DNA from: Agrobacterium tumefaciens
GTDB lineage: Bacteria; Pseudomonadota; Alphaproteobacteria; Rhizobiales; Rhizobiaceae
DNA length: 64,000 nucleotides
Assembly (NCBI RefSeq): GCF_005221325.1
Contig: NZ_CP039888.1
Coordinates: forward strand, 496,001-560,000
Reading direction: 5' to 3'
Part shown: positions 46,641 through 57,074 of the stretch, piece after piece
How positions within the stretch are numbered: position 1 is the first letter of the stretch
Layout of the letters: every line of letters starts with the position of its first letter
The notes under the pieces: model-generated
What the model was told of the DNA's origin: nothing
Databases searched by the model: none
Seen by the model: the letters and a program-made list of their open reading frames with translations, nothing else
Made by a program: the position numbers and the translations under genes

Positions 46641-46771
46641 TGGAAACGGTGGAACTGAGCGCGGCGCAGAAAAAATCGAGACGCGGGCGCAATATTGCGC
46701 TTGGCGTCCTGCTCGCCGGTCTGGTGGTGCTGTTCTACGTCATCACCATCATCAAGATCGGCTCGCATTGA
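46640..46771 (+). CDS. Small single-span membrane protein (CoxF-like)
   Basis: A 43-residue protein starting at the ATG that overlaps the ctaB stop. It has a basic N-terminal part (AAQKKSRRGRN) and one membrane helix (IALGVLLAGLVVLFYVITII). A small gene at this place between ctaB and ctaG is a regular part of rhizobial oxidase clusters and is called coxF. Its role in oxidase assembly is inferred from position only. Confidence 0.8.
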   Translation: METVELSAAQKKSRRGRNIALGVLLAGLVVLFYVITIIKIGSH

Positions 46772-46801
46772 CGGTCTGAGTATAGGAGAGGAGGGGAGGA
46801 G

Positions 46802-47419
46802 ATGGCGAATATGGAAGCAGAAACAGCGCGGACCGGCTCGCAGCGGGTGAGCAACCGGTCGATCCTCGTGCTCTGTCTCGTATTTTTCTGCGCCATGATC
46901 GGCATGGCCTATGCCGCCGTGCCGTTATACAGCCTGTTCTGCCGCGTCACCGGTTACAACGGCACGACGCAGCGCGTGGAGCAATATTCCGACGTCATCC
47001 TCGACAAGACCATCAACGTCACTTTCGACGCTAATACATCGAATGGCCTCAACTGGGATTTCCGCCCGGTCGACAAGAAGGTCACGCCGAAGATCGGCGA
47101 AACGGTGAAGGTCACTTTCAAGGCTACGAACCGTTCACCCGTCGCAACCACCGGTACGGCGGTGTTCAACGTCACGCCGATGGAAGCGGGCGCCTATTTC
47201 AACAAGGTGGAGTGTTTCTGCTTCACCGAAACGACGCTGCAACCGGGCGAAACGCTGGAAATGCCGGTGGTGTTTTTCGTCGATCCCGACATCGCCACGG
47301 CGCGCGAAACCAAAAGCGTTCATACTTTAACGCTGTCCTATACGTTTTATCCGGCCAAAACCGAAAAACCGGTTGCGTCCTTGCCGGTAAAGACAGAATC
47401 TGGCGACAGCAAATTGTAA
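46802..47419 (+). CDS. ctaG: Cytochrome c oxidase assembly protein CtaG (Cox11 family)
   Basis: A 205-residue copper chaperone: one N-terminal membrane anchor ([22 protein letters not shown], anchor near residues 20-40) and a periplasmic immunoglobulin-like domain. The copper-binding cysteines are in [15 protein letters not shown], and the typical [10 protein letters not shown] motif precedes. It delivers copper to the CuB site of CtaD. An unusually long purine-rich run, AGGAGAGGAGGGGAGGAG, forms the ribosome binding site right before the ATG at 46802. Confidence 0.95.
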   Translation: MANMEAETARTGSQRVSNRSILVLCLVFFCAMIGMAYAAVPLYSLFCRVTGYNGTTQRVEQYSDVILDKTINVTFDANTSNGLNWDFRPVDKKVTPKIGETVKVTFKATNRSPVATTGTAVFNVTPMEAGAYFNKVECFCFTETTLQPGETLEMPVVFFVDPDIATARETKSVHTLTLSYTFYPAKTEKPVASLPVKTESGDSKL

Positions 47420-47479
47420 GAGGAGATCCGGGTCTTTGAGGGGGCCGGATCAGGGAAGAGATAGCAGGGGATTGTCGTA

Positions 47480-48355
47480 ATGGCAGATACGCATCAGAAG
47501 AACCACGACTACCACATCATAGACCCGAGCCCGTGGCCGCTTCTGGCCTCGATCGGCGCCTTCGTCATGACCTTCGGCGGCGTCTGCTACATGCGTTACC
47601 TGTCGGGCGGCTCCTTCAAGCTGTTCGGTGCCGAAATGGCCAATCCCTGGCTGTTCTATATCGGTCTCGTTATCGTGCTCTACGTCATGTACGCGTGGTG
47701 GGCGGACACGATTAAGGAAGCCAATGAGGGCAGCCATACCCGCGTGGTTTCGCTGCATCTGCGTTACGGCATGATCATGTTCATCGCCTCCGAGGTGATG
47801 TTCTTTGTCGCCTGGTTCTGGGCCTATTTCGATGCCAGCCTCTTCCCGCATGAGGCCATCCAGGCGTCGCGCCTTGAATATACCGGCGGTCAATGGCCAC
47901 CGAAGGGCATCGAGGTCATCGATCCCTGGCATCTGCCGCTCTACAATACTGTCATCCTGCTTCTCTCGGGCACCTGCGTCACCTGGGCGCACCACGCCCT
48001 GCTGCATAATGACCGCAAGGGCCTGATCTCGGGTCTGGCACTGACCGTCGCGCTCGGCGTCCTGTTCTCCACCGTGCAGGTCTACGAGTACATTCACGCA
48101 CCATTCGACTTCAAGAATTCGATCTACGGCGCGACCTTCTTCATGGCCACCGGTTTCCACGGTTTCCATGTCTTCGTCGGCACGGTCTTCCTGCTGGTCT
48201 GCCTGTTCCGCGCCATCGCCGGCGGTTTCACGCCAAAGCAGCATTTCGGTTTCGAGGCGGCGGCCTGGTACTGGCACTTCGTTGACGTCGTCTGGCTGTT
48301 CCTGTTCTTCGCCATCTATATCTGGGGTGGCTGGGGCGCACCGCTGCACGGTTAA
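47480..48355 (+). CDS. ctaE: Cytochrome c oxidase subunit III
   Basis: A 291-residue subunit with seven membrane helices. Signatures: HHIIDPSPWPLLASIGAF-like start (YHIIDPSPWPLLAS), RYGMIMFIASEVMFFVAWFWAYF and the C-terminal AAWYWHFVDVVWLFLFFAIYIWGGWG. It stabilises subunit I and proton uptake. It ends about 54 bp before a palindromic repeat copy (48410-48431). Confidence 0.96.
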   Translation: MADTHQKNHDYHIIDPSPWPLLASIGAFVMTFGGVCYMRYLSGGSFKLFGAEMANPWLFYIGLVIVLYVMYAWWADTIKEANEGSHTRVVSLHLRYGMIMFIASEVMFFVAWFWAYFDASLFPHEAIQASRLEYTGGQWPPKGIEVIDPWHLPLYNTVILLLSGTCVTWAHHALLHNDRKGLISGLALTVALGVLFSTVQVYEYIHAPFDFKNSIYGATFFMATGFHGFHVFVGTVFLLVCLFRAIAGGFTPKQHFGFEAAAWYWHFVDVVWLFLFFAIYIWGGWGAPLHG

Positions 48356-48409
48356 CTTACGCCGTGTAGCCACCACATTGCTTCTCAGTCGAGCGAGCGC
48401 CACGTATTT

Positions 48410-48431
48410 CTTCTCCCCGCCCGGGGAGAAG
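48410..48431. repeat. Single rhizobial palindrome copy
   Basis: CTTCTCCCC, GCCC, GGGGAGAAG followed by AAACAAGG: the same palindrome as at 28818-28838 and 28913-28933. It lies between ctaE and the DUF983 gene and may act as a transcript-end structure. Confidence 0.8.
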
Positions 48432-48519
48432 AAACAAGGTGCAATCACGAGAGCATATGCGACTGCCCGAAGCTCTACGTACTCTTTGAGGTTTTTGCCA
48501 GCGGGAGCGGGAGGTCCTC

Positions 48520-48906
48520 ATGTCTGAAACACCAAACGGCAATTTCGCTCCTGTCGATCCCATCAAGGTGGGCTTGAAAGGCTGCTGCCCCCGTTGCGGC
48601 AATGGCCGGCTGTTCGATGGTTTTTTGACACCGAAACCCGCCTGCAGCGCCTGCGGGCTGGATTACGGCTTTGCCGATGCGGGTGATGGCCCGGCCGTTT
48701 TCGTCATGCTGATCGTCGGTTTTCTGGTCGTCGGGCTGGCGCTCTGGGTTGATCAGCGTTTTGCCCCGCCCGTCTGGGTGCATGTCATGCTCTGGTTGCC
48801 GTTTACGGTGATTGTCTCCCTCGTGCTGCTGCGCAAGCTGAAAGGGATCATGATTGCGCTGCAATACCGCAACAATGCAAGCGAAGGCAGGCTTGATCGT
48901 GAATGA
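48520..48906 (+). CDS. DUF983 family zinc-ribbon membrane protein
   Basis: A 128-residue protein with a zinc-ribbon (CCPRCGNGRLFDGFL, then CSACGLDYG) followed by two membrane helices (residues about 63-82 and 89-110). DUF983 proteins are regular members of alphaproteobacterial cytochrome oxidase clusters; their function is not established. It overlaps the start of the SURF1 gene by a few bases. Confidence 0.9.
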   Translation: MSETPNGNFAPVDPIKVGLKGCCPRCGNGRLFDGFLTPKPACSACGLDYGFADAGDGPAVFVMLIVGFLVVGLALWVDQRFAPPVWVHVMLWLPFTVIVSLVLLRKLKGIMIALQYRNNASEGRLDRE

Positions 48907-49651
48907 CGTTTCCCACATGAAGGCGGCGGAACGGCGGGTCTGGTTCGCCGCGCCGCTGGTGCTGCTGGCGCTTGCCATCCTTCTCGGACTCGGCACCTGG
49001 CAGGTGAAACGGCTCTACTGGAAAGAGGCCCTGATGGCCGACATCGAGGAGCGGCGGAACGCAAGCCCGGTCACACTCTCCGATATCGAGGCCATCGCGA
49101 AAAGCGGCGGCGAGATAGAATACCGCAAGGTCAGGCTATCAGGCACTTTCGATCACACGCGCGAGCGGCATTTCTTCGCCACCCATAAGGGCCAGACCGG
49201 TTATTATATCTATACGCCCCTGACGCTCGCCGATGGCCGCATCCTTTTCGTCAATCGCGGCTTCGTGCCCTTCGAGATGAAGGACCCGGCCAAACGGCCC
49301 GATGGCCAGGTGAGCGGTGAGGTGACGATAACCGGGCTGGCGCGTGCGCCGCTGGTTGCAAAGCCGTCCTCGCTGTTGCCGGACAATGATATCGCCAAGA
49401 ATATCTTCTATTGGAAGGATCTGGCGGCGATGGCGTCCAGCGCCGAAGTCCCGTCCGACCGGCTGGTCAAACTCTTCGTGGATGCCGACAATGCGCCCAA
49501 TCCCGGCGGCTGGCCGCAGGGCGGTGTGACGCTGATAGATTTGCCCAACAATCACCTGCAATATGCGATAACGTGGTATGGTCTGGCGGCGGCCCTTGTC
49601 ATCGTCGTCGGTTTTGCCTATTTCCGGAACGGTAAGGCGCAGGGTGACTGA
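48899..49651 (+). CDS. SURF1 family cytochrome oxidase biogenesis protein
   Basis: A 250-residue protein with membrane helices at both ends (APLVLLALAILLGLGTWQVKR near the start, YAITWYGLAAALVIVVGFAYF at the end) and a periplasmic domain with KGQTGYYIYTPLTLADGRIL and LFVNRGFVPFE. SURF1 helps insert heme A into CtaD. I place the start at a GTG (48899), with GAAGG upstream, overlapping the DUF983 stop; an ATG at 48917 is the alternative. Confidence 0.9.
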   Translation: MNDVSHMKAAERRVWFAAPLVLLALAILLGLGTWQVKRLYWKEALMADIEERRNASPVTLSDIEAIAKSGGEIEYRKVRLSGTFDHTRERHFFATHKGQTGYYIYTPLTLADGRILFVNRGFVPFEMKDPAKRPDGQVSGEVTITGLARAPLVAKPSSLLPDNDIAKNIFYWKDLAAMASSAEVPSDRLVKLFVDADNAPNPGGWPQGGVTLIDLPNNHLQYAITWYGLAAALVIVVGFAYFRNGKAQGD

Positions 49652-49726
49652 AGAGCGCGCCGTCCAGTAGGGCGGTTTATCGGGCAAGACTACGGTGCTG
49701 GCCAAGGAGCACGCCAAGGAGCTGGA

Positions 49727-50773
49727 ATGAACATCGCCGTTTCCAAACCCCCTTTGACGATAAGGCTGTGCGGACCGCGCGGCTTTTGTGCGGGCGTGGA
49801 CCGGGCGATTCAGATCGTCGTGCTGGCGTTGAAGGCCTATGGCGCGCCGGTCTATGTCCGCCATGAAATCGTGCATAATCGGTATGTCGTTGAAGGGCTG
49901 GAAGCCAAAGGCGCGATTTTCGTCGAGGAATTGCATGAAATCCCGGCCGAGCATCGCGAGCAGCCGGTGGTCTTTTCCGCCCATGGCGTGCCGAAATCCG
50001 TGCCTGAAGATGCGCAGGCGCGTAACCTGTTTTATCTCGACGCGACTTGCCCGCTGGTTTCCAAGGTCCATAAGCAGGCCATGCGCCACCAGCGCCTCGG
50101 CCGCCATGTGGTGCTGATCGGCCATGCCGGTCACCCCGAGGTCATCGGCACCATGGGCCAGCTGCCCGAAGGCACGGTCTCGCTGGTCGAGACGGTGGAA
50201 GATGCGGGCGTTTATGAACCGGTCGACCGTGAAAATCTCGGTTTCGTCACCCAGACGACGCTTTCGGTCGATGATACCGCCGGCGTCATCGCCAGGCTTC
50301 AGGAACGTTTCCCGGCCATTCAGGCGCCCGCCGCCGACAGCATCTGTTACGCAACCACAAACCGTCAGGATGCGGTGAAGCAGGCGGCCCCCGGCTGCGA
50401 CCTCTTCATCGTCGTTGGCGCCCCCAATTCTTCCAATTCCAAGCGGCTGGTGGAAGTGGCGCTGCGGGCCGGCGCCAAGCACTCGGTGCTGGTGCAGCGG
50501 GCCTCGGAAATCGACTGGGACGAAATCGGCGATATCCGCACGGTCGGCCTTTCAGCCGGTGCTTCGGCGCCGGAAGTCATCGTTGATGAGATCATCGAGG
50601 CCTTCAAGGCGCGTTTCGATACCACGCTCGATCTCGCCGTGACGGTTGAGGAAACGGAACATTTCCTCGTCAACCGCGAACTGCGCAGCATCGAACTGAC
50701 GACGGATGATATGGCTTTCGTGAACGGCAATGCCAGCAATGCGCTGCCGCCCAAAGCTGTCGTCGGTATCTGA
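49727..50773 (+). CDS. ispH: 4-hydroxy-3-methylbut-2-enyl diphosphate reductase
   Basis: A 348-residue 4Fe-4S enzyme, last step of the MEP pathway, giving isopentenyl and dimethylallyl diphosphate. The three cluster cysteines are in GFCAGVDRA (C21), [11 protein letters not shown] and [10 protein letters not shown]; the conserved HGVPKSVPE and [11 protein letters not shown] substrate-binding segments are present. It follows the oxidase cluster by 75 bp on the same strand and precedes thrB and rnhA, an order common in rhizobia. Confidence 0.96.
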   Translation: MNIAVSKPPLTIRLCGPRGFCAGVDRAIQIVVLALKAYGAPVYVRHEIVHNRYVVEGLEAKGAIFVEELHEIPAEHREQPVVFSAHGVPKSVPEDAQARNLFYLDATCPLVSKVHKQAMRHQRLGRHVVLIGHAGHPEVIGTMGQLPEGTVSLVETVEDAGVYEPVDRENLGFVTQTTLSVDDTAGVIARLQERFPAIQAPAADSICYATTNRQDAVKQAAPGCDLFIVVGAPNSSNSKRLVEVALRAGAKHSVLVQRASEIDWDEIGDIRTVGLSAGASAPEVIVDEIIEAFKARFDTTLDLAVTVEETEHFLVNRELRSIELTTDDMAFVNGNASNALPPKAVVGI

Positions 50774-50858
50774 AGCGGGATGAGGCCGGGTGTGGGGCAT
50801 TCCCACGCGTCATCCTCCCCCGAGATTTTCATTCCATCCTTCATCAAGAGATTTAAAG

Positions 50859-51827
50859 TTGGCAGTTTATACGGATATCACCGAAGATGATCTGAGGAAT
50901 TTCCTCACGCAATATGACGTCGGCAACCTCACTTCCTATAAGGGTATTGCCGAAGGCGTCGAAAACTCCAATTTCCTGCTGCACACCACCAAGGACCCGC
51001 TGATCCTGACGCTTTATGAAAAGCGTGTGGAAAAAAACGATCTGCCTTTTTTCCTCGGCCTCATGCAGCATCTGGCCGCCAAGGGCCTGTCCTGCCCCTT
51101 GCCGCTGCCGCGCAAGGATGGCGAATTGCTGGGCGAATTGTCGGGTCGGCCGGCGGCGCTCATTTCCTTCCTTGAAGGCATGTGGCTGAGAAAGCCGGAA
51201 GCGAAACATTGCCGGGAAGTCGGCAAGGCGCTGGCCGCCATGCATCTGGCGGGCGAGGGGTTCGAAATCAAACGGCCGAATGCGCTTTCCGTCGAGGGCT
51301 GGAAGGTGTTGTGGGACAAGTCCGAAGCCCGCGCCGACGAGGTGGAGAAGGGCCTGAAAGACGAGATTCGCCCGGAGATCGATTATCTCGCCGCCCATTG
51401 GCCGAAAGATTTGCCGGCCGGCGTCATCCATGCCGATCTGTTCCAGGACAACGTGTTCTTCCTTGGCGATGAACTGTCCGGCCTGATCGATTTTTATTTC
51501 GCCTGCAACGACCTGCTAGCTTATGACGTGTCGATCTGCCTCAATGCCTGGTGCTTCGAAAAGGATGGCGCTTATAACGTCACCAAGGGCAAGGCGCTGC
51601 TGGAAGGCTATCAGTCCGTACGGCCGCTGAGCGGAGCGGAGCTGGAAGTGCTGCCGCTTCTGGCGCGCGGTTCGGCGCTGCGTTTCTTCCTGACCCGGCT
51701 TTACGACTGGCTGACGACGCCGGCCGGCGCGCTGGTCGTCAAGAAAGACCCGCTGGAATATCTGCGCAAGCTGCGGTTCCACCGCACGATCGCCAATGTC
51801 GCCGAATATGGGTTGGCGGGCGAATGA
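50859..51827 (+). CDS. thrB: Homoserine kinase (ThrB type II, TTG start)
   Basis: A 322-residue kinase of the aminoglycoside phosphotransferase-like fold, phosphorylating homoserine on the way to threonine. The catalytic loop is [14 protein letters not shown] and the metal loop [15 protein letters not shown]. The start is a TTG at 50859 with AAGAG 8 bases upstream, giving the usual [15 protein letters not shown] beginning and the usual length; the frame stays open upstream, but this part is not conserved. The stop overlaps rnhA by four bases. Confidence 0.93.
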   Translation: MAVYTDITEDDLRNFLTQYDVGNLTSYKGIAEGVENSNFLLHTTKDPLILTLYEKRVEKNDLPFFLGLMQHLAAKGLSCPLPLPRKDGELLGELSGRPAALISFLEGMWLRKPEAKHCREVGKALAAMHLAGEGFEIKRPNALSVEGWKVLWDKSEARADEVEKGLKDEIRPEIDYLAAHWPKDLPAGVIHADLFQDNVFFLGDELSGLIDFYFACNDLLAYDVSICLNAWCFEKDGAYNVTKGKALLEGYQSVRPLSGAELEVLPLLARGSALRFFLTRLYDWLTTPAGALVVKKDPLEYLRKLRFHRTIANVAEYGLAGE

Positions 51828-52264
51828 AGCATGTCGACATTTTCACCGATGGCGCCTGCTCCGGCAATCCCGGGCCGGGTGGCTGGGGCGCCGTGCTGCG
51901 TTATGGCGAGGTGGAGAAGGAACTCTCCGGCGGCGAGGCCGAGACCACCAATAACCGCATGGAACTGCTGGCGGCGATCTCGGCGCTCAACGCGTTGAAA
52001 AGCCCCTGCGAGGTCGATCTTTATACCGACAGCGCCTATGTGAAGGACGGCATCACCAAGTGGATTTTCGGCTGGAAAAAGAAGGGCTGGAAAACCGCCG
52101 ATAACAAGCCGGTCAAGAATGTCGAGCTGTGGCAGGCGCTGGAGGCGGCGCAGGAGCGCCACAAGGTCACCCTGCATTGGGTGAAGGGCCATGCCGGCCA
52201 CCCCGAAAACGAGCGCGCCGACGAACTGGCGCGCAAGGGCATGGAGCCCTTCAAACGCCGGTAA
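51824..52264 (+). CDS. rnhA: Ribonuclease HI
   Basis: A 146-residue enzyme that cuts RNA in RNA-DNA hybrids. The four catalytic acids are visible: [18 protein letters not shown] (D8), RMELLAA (E46), LYTDSAYV (D68) and [10 protein letters not shown] (D132). It overlaps thrB by four bases (ATGA), an arrangement widespread in rhizobia. Confidence 0.96.
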   Translation: MKHVDIFTDGACSGNPGPGGWGAVLRYGEVEKELSGGEAETTNNRMELLAAISALNALKSPCEVDLYTDSAYVKDGITKWIFGWKKKGWKTADNKPVKNVELWQALEAAQERHKVTLHWVKGHAGHPENERADELARKGMEPFKRR

Positions 52265-52424
52265 CGCAAGCCTGCTTTATTCCGGGTATGACTGGCCCCA
52301 AGTGGGCCGACGCTCAATCCCGATTTGGGGCCGATTGGGCCCGATTGGGGGTTGTGAAAACGGAAACCCGACTTATCTTGTCGTCAAACAGCTTGGACGG
52401 CGTTCCAGCGGAGGAGACATTCGG

Positions 52425-52733
52425 ATGATCCTGCATTGTGTATTTCTACGCTTCAAGGCTGCGACGGCATCCTCTGAAAAACACGCTGTTTTCGAGGCGA
52501 TTGCGGCCCTGAAGGACGAGATACCGGGGATCGTGGACGTGAAATACGGCCAGAACATCTCGCCCGAAGGCCTGAATGGCGGTTTCGTTGACGGTTTTAT
52601 CGTCACGCTGGAAAGCCCCGAAGCCCGCGATGACTACCTTGCCCATCCCAAGCACATGGAAGTCGGGGAACGCCTCGTCTCGCTGACCGATGGCGGCCTT
52701 GCCGGGCTTCTGGTGTTCGACATGAATGTATAA
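52425..52733 (+). CDS. Dabb family (stress-responsive alpha-beta barrel) protein
   Basis: A 102-residue dimeric barrel protein: ILHCVFLRFKAATASSEKH with the conserved first-strand histidine, then GIVDVKYGQNISPEGLNGGF and ARDDYLAHPKHMEVGERL. This is the Dabb domain found in stress-responsive proteins of plants and bacteria; reaction unknown. GGAGGAG lies about 8 bases before the ATG at 52425. It is convergent with the autotransporter gene. Confidence 0.85.
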   Translation: MILHCVFLRFKAATASSEKHAVFEAIAALKDEIPGIVDVKYGQNISPEGLNGGFVDGFIVTLESPEARDDYLAHPKHMEVGERLVSLTDGGLAGLLVFDMNV

Positions 52734-52747
52734 AGGGAAGCAACCGG

Positions 52748-55325
52748 TCAGAAGGTGATCTTCCAGCCGGTCCGAACCCATAGGTTGGGATCGTCACCCT
52801 CTGTGGTGACATTGAGGTTCAGCGACGCCGTCCCGCCCGCCATATCGAATTCCGCGCCAAGGCCTGCACGCAGCCAGAAGCGGTCAATATCTTGCCCGGC
52901 GAAAGAAAATCCCATCAGCCCGTCAATGGCGCCCGTCGTCGCTGCCGTCTTCTTTTCCAGCCGATAGGCCGCCTCGGCTCGTGCCATGAGGCGGATGGAG
53001 TCGCTGAGATCGGTAACGCCATCGAGACCGGCGCGAATGATGGTGGATTGCTCGCCGCTCGCATCGAAAATGGCCGGAAACGCGCCGCCGGTCTCCGCAT
53101 AAGCGCCCATCTCGGCTTTGGCATAGGTCACCCCTGCATAAGGCGTCAGGTTCCATCCGCTGATTGAGAGCGCGTCCAGCCAGTCGAACCGCAGTTTCGC
53201 CGCCCAGACATTGAGATCGGTTTCCCCCCGCGAATAATCCACGCTCGATCGACATCCTGCCGGTTGCATAATAGCCGCCAATGGTGGCATGAAGCCCGCC
53301 GGTGAGCGGCAGGCTGATCTCGGGCGCGATGTAGAAGCCCCTGTGAATGAAGTCGCCGCCGGTATCGATATCGCGTTGGTCGTAAAGGCCGCCGAAGGCG
53401 ATACGCGCCGTCGTTCCACCTTCGAGCCCGATGCCATAACCGATATCGGCAATGCCGAAACCGCCGGCTGTGCCATATCCATCATTATAGCCGATATCGC
53501 TGACGACGGAGAAAGATTGCCGGCCCGGCTCCAGCAGGCTGTGCATGGGCGCGCCATGGGCGCCGTCAAGAACAGTATTGGCAATGGTGAGGCCGATACC
53601 GGTATGCGGCTTGGCTGCCAGCGTCCGGGCATATTGATCGAGATCGATGATGCCGGAACGCGCGGGAAGGACGGAATGGCCAGTCGTGGGGGCCGAACCG
53701 GGTGGGGAAACAGAAGATGCGTTAGATGCAGGAGGTGCCGTGGTTGCGGGAGATGTGGAGGCAGCGGAAGAGCCGGAGGGCGGGGCGGACGTTGAGGATG
53801 TAGATGACGCAGACGATGAAGAAGACGCTGAAGTGCCGGAAGATGTCGAAGGAGTGGTCGAGGTGCCTGACCCACTGGTGAGGTCGATCCCTCGCGGCTG
53901 TCTGCCGCCGTTACCCGGATTTCCGGATGTCACCGCATCCACGTCGTCCAATGTGGTGCGCGGCTGCGATGTGCCGGGGTCCGCAAGCACGATACGGGCG
54001 ATGTAAGGCGTGTTGTTTTTCGTTTGGCCGACAATGATATTGCCGTCGGCACTGACGCCGGTGGCGTTGTGGGTGAAATCGGCGGCGACGGTGACGCCGT
54101 TGCTGCGCAGCCAGTCCTCGACGGAAACCATGCCCGTCGTCTCCGTCCAGCGGAAGCCGCGCTGCCTGCTGCCGGCCTGCGAAGCGCCGACGATCACCGA
54201 ACCGTCGGCGTTCATGGCATACGGGCTGGACCCGCCACTGCCGCCAATCGAGCCGAGTGGCTGCATCACGCCGGTGGTTGCGTTCCAGCGAAAGCCGTGC
54301 CATTCGTCCACGGCAAACATCGCATCGCCTCCGAACGAAATATCGTCTATGAAAGACGGGAAAGACGATGAGGTGTCGCCATCGCCCATCCTGTCCTCCA
54401 GTTCCTCGAAAGGGATAAAAACGAGGAATCTAGACTCTGCTGCGACAATGGAGCCATCGGCGCTGACGGCGACGGCACGCGCATCGGATGAACCGGGAAG
54501 TGTTCCGATGTTCTGTGTAGCGCCGGTCGTTGCGGTCCAGCGGAAAGCATTGATATTGGTTGTCGTATGATATTCACCGACGACGACCGAACCATCGGCA
54601 TTGACGCCATTGGCGATGGAGGATTTTGAATCGGAGGGCATGTCGAGCGCCGTCATGATGCCTGTCGTTGCCGACCAGCGAAACGCTTTCTGCGTCTCGA
54701 TTGCCCCCGACCCGCCGACAACGACGGAACCATCGTCACTGACGTCCTTCGCCGTGGATTGGCGGTCGCCACTGAGTGTGCCGAGATTCCATACCCCCGT
54801 TGACGCGCTCCAGCGAAAAGCCTGACCGCTGCTCAGGGTCCCGACAAAGACCGAGCCATCGGAATTCACTTTCTCGGCGCGGCCTCGGCCTGCACCGGTC
54901 ATGTCATCGACATAAAAAAGGCCGCCCGTCGCAACATCCCAACGGAAGGATCGTGGTCCACTGTTGGTGCTTGAATATCCGACGGCGACAGAACCGTTGG
55001 CGCTGATGTCGTTGACGACGAAACTTCCCGTCTCACCCAGCCGTCGTACATAGGGATAATCTTGCGGATCGCCGGCATTTGCCGTCTCGCTCCATCCGGC
55101 TGTCATCAATATTGCGATCAGACCGGAAAAATATCCCGAAAGAGCGATAGCACTGGCCGGAAGAGATTGGGCAACACTTTGTGCAAATGCCCTCAAGTCG
55201 GCATCACCACGACAGTTATTTTTGCGCGCAAATATGCATTGATGTGCAAAAAAACGATTTCTCCGGGTCAGGTCGCCAGGTCTAGGGCTGAAAAAAGGGG
55301 TCGGCCTGTGCCGTTTCTCAGGCAT
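52748..55325 (-). pseudogene. HAF-repeat autotransporter, frameshifted in the beta domain
   Basis: Starts at the ATG 55325 with a long charged N-terminal extension and a hydrophobic signal core (GLIAILMTAGWSETANA). Then come about seven HAF-type repeats with the pattern DGSVVVG and AFRWxxTTG, a Ser/Thr/Pro-rich linker (residues about 520-600), and an autotransporter beta domain. Around 53224-53229 (six C on the plus strand) the frame breaks: the N-terminal frame reads on to 52923, but the beta strands (ETDLNVWAAKLRFDW through the final WVRTGWKITF) continue in the +1 frame to 52748. Removing one G restores about 858 residues ending in Phe. Pseudogene, slippage-switched gene or sequencing error are all possible. 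Confidence 0.85.
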
Positions 55326-55539
55326 GGTTGTTCCGCGCCACCGGTGCAGTAATCCTTCGCATCAACACCCCTGGGGATTTTTATCTACGTGATGCAGGTG
55401 GATATTGGAGCAATTGTAATGCGCATCAGCTCAGATATTTGAATATAATAAAAGCAGAATATTCGTATAAACTAAAATTACGCATGTAAATATTTGCTTT
55501 TTCCAAGTATAATTTTTATGCGTAGCGCACGATTCGTCA

Positions 55540-55568
55540 AGGCCCGCGAAGGATAAGTTCGCGGGCCT
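55540..55568. terminator. Hairpin downstream of peroxiredoxin gene
   Basis: AGGCCCGCGAA, seven bases, TTCGCGGGCCT: a perfect 11-bp stem about 45 bp after the peroxiredoxin stop (minus strand). T tract is poor. The remaining gap, 55326-55539, is A+T-rich with no recognised feature and should hold the autotransporter promoter. Confidence 0.6.
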
Positions 55569-55613
55569 GCTTAATATTTGATGTATGAAGTTGTGTATCT
55601 AAGAATAAGCTTC

Positions 55614-56099
55614 TTAAAGCTGCTCAATCATCGCCGCCGCGGCCGAAACCGTCGCCTGGCCGGGGTTTTCTTCGACGTTGAGCGACTTCACCACGCCGTC
55701 TTCAACCAGCATGGAATAACGCTTGGAACGGACGCCGAGACCGCCGCCGGAAAGGTCGGCATCAAGGCCGAGCGCCTTGGTGAAGGAGGCGTCCCAGTCG
55801 GCGAGGAAGTGGATTTTGCCCTGGCCGCCTGACGATTGCGCCCAGGCGCCCATCACATGCCAGTCATTGACGGAGATGACGGCGATGTCATCCACGCCCT
55901 TGGAAAGAATGGCGTCGCGGTTTTCGAGATAGCCCGGCAGATGGTTCAGCGAGCAGGTGGGGGTGAATGCGCCGGGAACGGCAAAGAGAACCACCTTCTT
56001 GCCGCCGAAAAGCGCGTCCGTGGTGGTTTCCACCGGGCCATCGGCCGTCTTTTCCTTGAAGGTTGCGGAAGGCAGTTTTTCGCCGATCTTGATGGTCAT
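55614..56099 (-). CDS. Peroxiredoxin (Prx5/AhpE-like, thiol peroxidase)
   Basis: A 161-residue peroxiredoxin of the Prx5 class. The peroxidatic cysteine lies in VPGAFTPTCSLNHLPGY, about residue 50. It reduces hydrogen peroxide and organic peroxides with glutathione or glutaredoxin, from family knowledge. The ATG at 56099 has AGGAG about 9 bases upstream; the longer frame to 56162 is unlikely. No oxidative-stress operator was recognised upstream. Confidence 0.92.
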   Translation of the reverse strand: MTIKIGEKLPSATFKEKTADGPVETTTDALFGGKKVVLFAVPGAFTPTCSLNHLPGYLENRDAILSKGVDDIAVISVNDWHVMGAWAQSSGGQGKIHFLADWDASFTKALGLDADLSGGGLGVRSKRYSMLVEDGVVKSLNVEENPGQATVSAAAAMIEQL

Positions 56100-56222
56100 A
56101 TCCGTGCTCCTGTGGCCGTTCGGTTCGCGCGAACTATAGAGCACGGAAATGAAATCTGTCATGCGGTTTTCGAGGTAAATTCCAGAGGTGGAACACCCGC
56201 TCCGCGACGACCGAACAAACGC

Positions 56223-57074
56223 TCAGGGCTTTGGAAAATTCAGCACCGTTTCCATCGCCCGGTCGCCGGATTTGACCAGGATGGGCCAGCTGTTACCCTG
56301 CACCTGATAGGTTTTCGGCAGGCCCTTGATGTTCATGTAGAAGGAGAGCTTGCGCTTGTCGCGCACCAGGTTCTGCGGCTCGTAATAGGCAAAACCGGAA
56401 GGGCCGGCGATGAAGATCTCGGTCTCCTTGGGCGCATTTTCCGGAAGCTGCAGCTGCACGCCGAGCATGGTCTTGTCGGGCGTGATGTGGAAATCGATGA
56501 CCTTGAAATCGTCGGAGGCCGCTTCGGGCAGGGTCTCGCGTGCCTCTTCGAGAAGGCGGCGTTCCTCGCTGTCATCATCAGCAGCGGCATTGCCGCGGCT
56601 GATGGAAAATTTCGCCTCGAAGGGAATGCAGATATTCTGGCACACGCCGATGAAGGCGGTGAAATCGATCGTCCCGCTCGCCGCCGGATCGGCGGCCTTC
56701 AGCTGGAAGGGAAGGCTGACGGCGTGGTCATAACCGATATCGGTGATGTCACCGTTTTCGATCAGTTTCGGGACCGGATAGGCCATGGTGATCAGGCTGA
56801 CGCCGCTCGCCGGATCGGGCGTGATCTGCGGCGGGATGCCCGCTTCGCCCGGTTCGCGCCAATAGGTTATCCAGCCGTCCTTCGGCTCGATCTGCAACAC
56901 GCCGCGCACCACGCCGTCCGCATCCATGGCAAGGCTCGCCACCCGCATCTGGCCGCCTTCGCTTCTCGCCCAGTCGGTAATTTCGGCCCGGGCGGCTTGT
57001 GCGCCGCCGAGGAGGACGGCAAATGCGGCCGCAAGGCGAAGATGTGAAAATCGAAAGAATATCCTGACGCTCAT
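56223..57074 (-). CDS. Periplasmic DsbD alpha-domain-like protein
   Basis: A 283-residue exported protein: signal peptide ending near ARA (residue 30), then a domain with GWITYWREPGEAGIPPQI and FIGVCQNICIPFEAKF. The last block has the Cys pair of the N-terminal domain of protein-disulfide reductase DsbD (DsbC-family PF11412-type), but the membrane and thioredoxin parts of DsbD are absent. Possibly a thiol carrier or metal-handling protein in the periplasm; function inferred only from the domain. Divergent from yqgE. Confidence 0.82.
   Translation of the reverse strand: MSVRIFFRFSHLRLAAAFAVLLGGAQAARAEITDWARSEGGQMRVASLAMDADGVVRGVLQIEPKDGWITYWREPGEAGIPPQITPDPASGVSLITMAYPVPKLIENGDITDIGYDHAVSLPFQLKAADPAASGTIDFTAFIGVCQNICIPFEAKFSISRGNAAADDDSEERRLLEEARETLPEAASDDFKVIDFHITPDKTMLGVQLQLPENAPKETEIFIAGPSGFAYYEPQNLVRDKRKLSFYMNIKGLPKTYQVQGNSWPILVKSGDRAMETVLNFPKP

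Noticed and set aside
49139..50482. Leftward open frame of 447 codons opposite surf1/ispH
   Set aside because: Antisense to ispH with all cluster cysteines; no start signal or known domain.
53289..53795. Rightward open frame inside the autotransporter region
   Set aside because: Lies opposite the Ser/Thr-rich linker and beta domain; Gly/Arg-rich mirror product.
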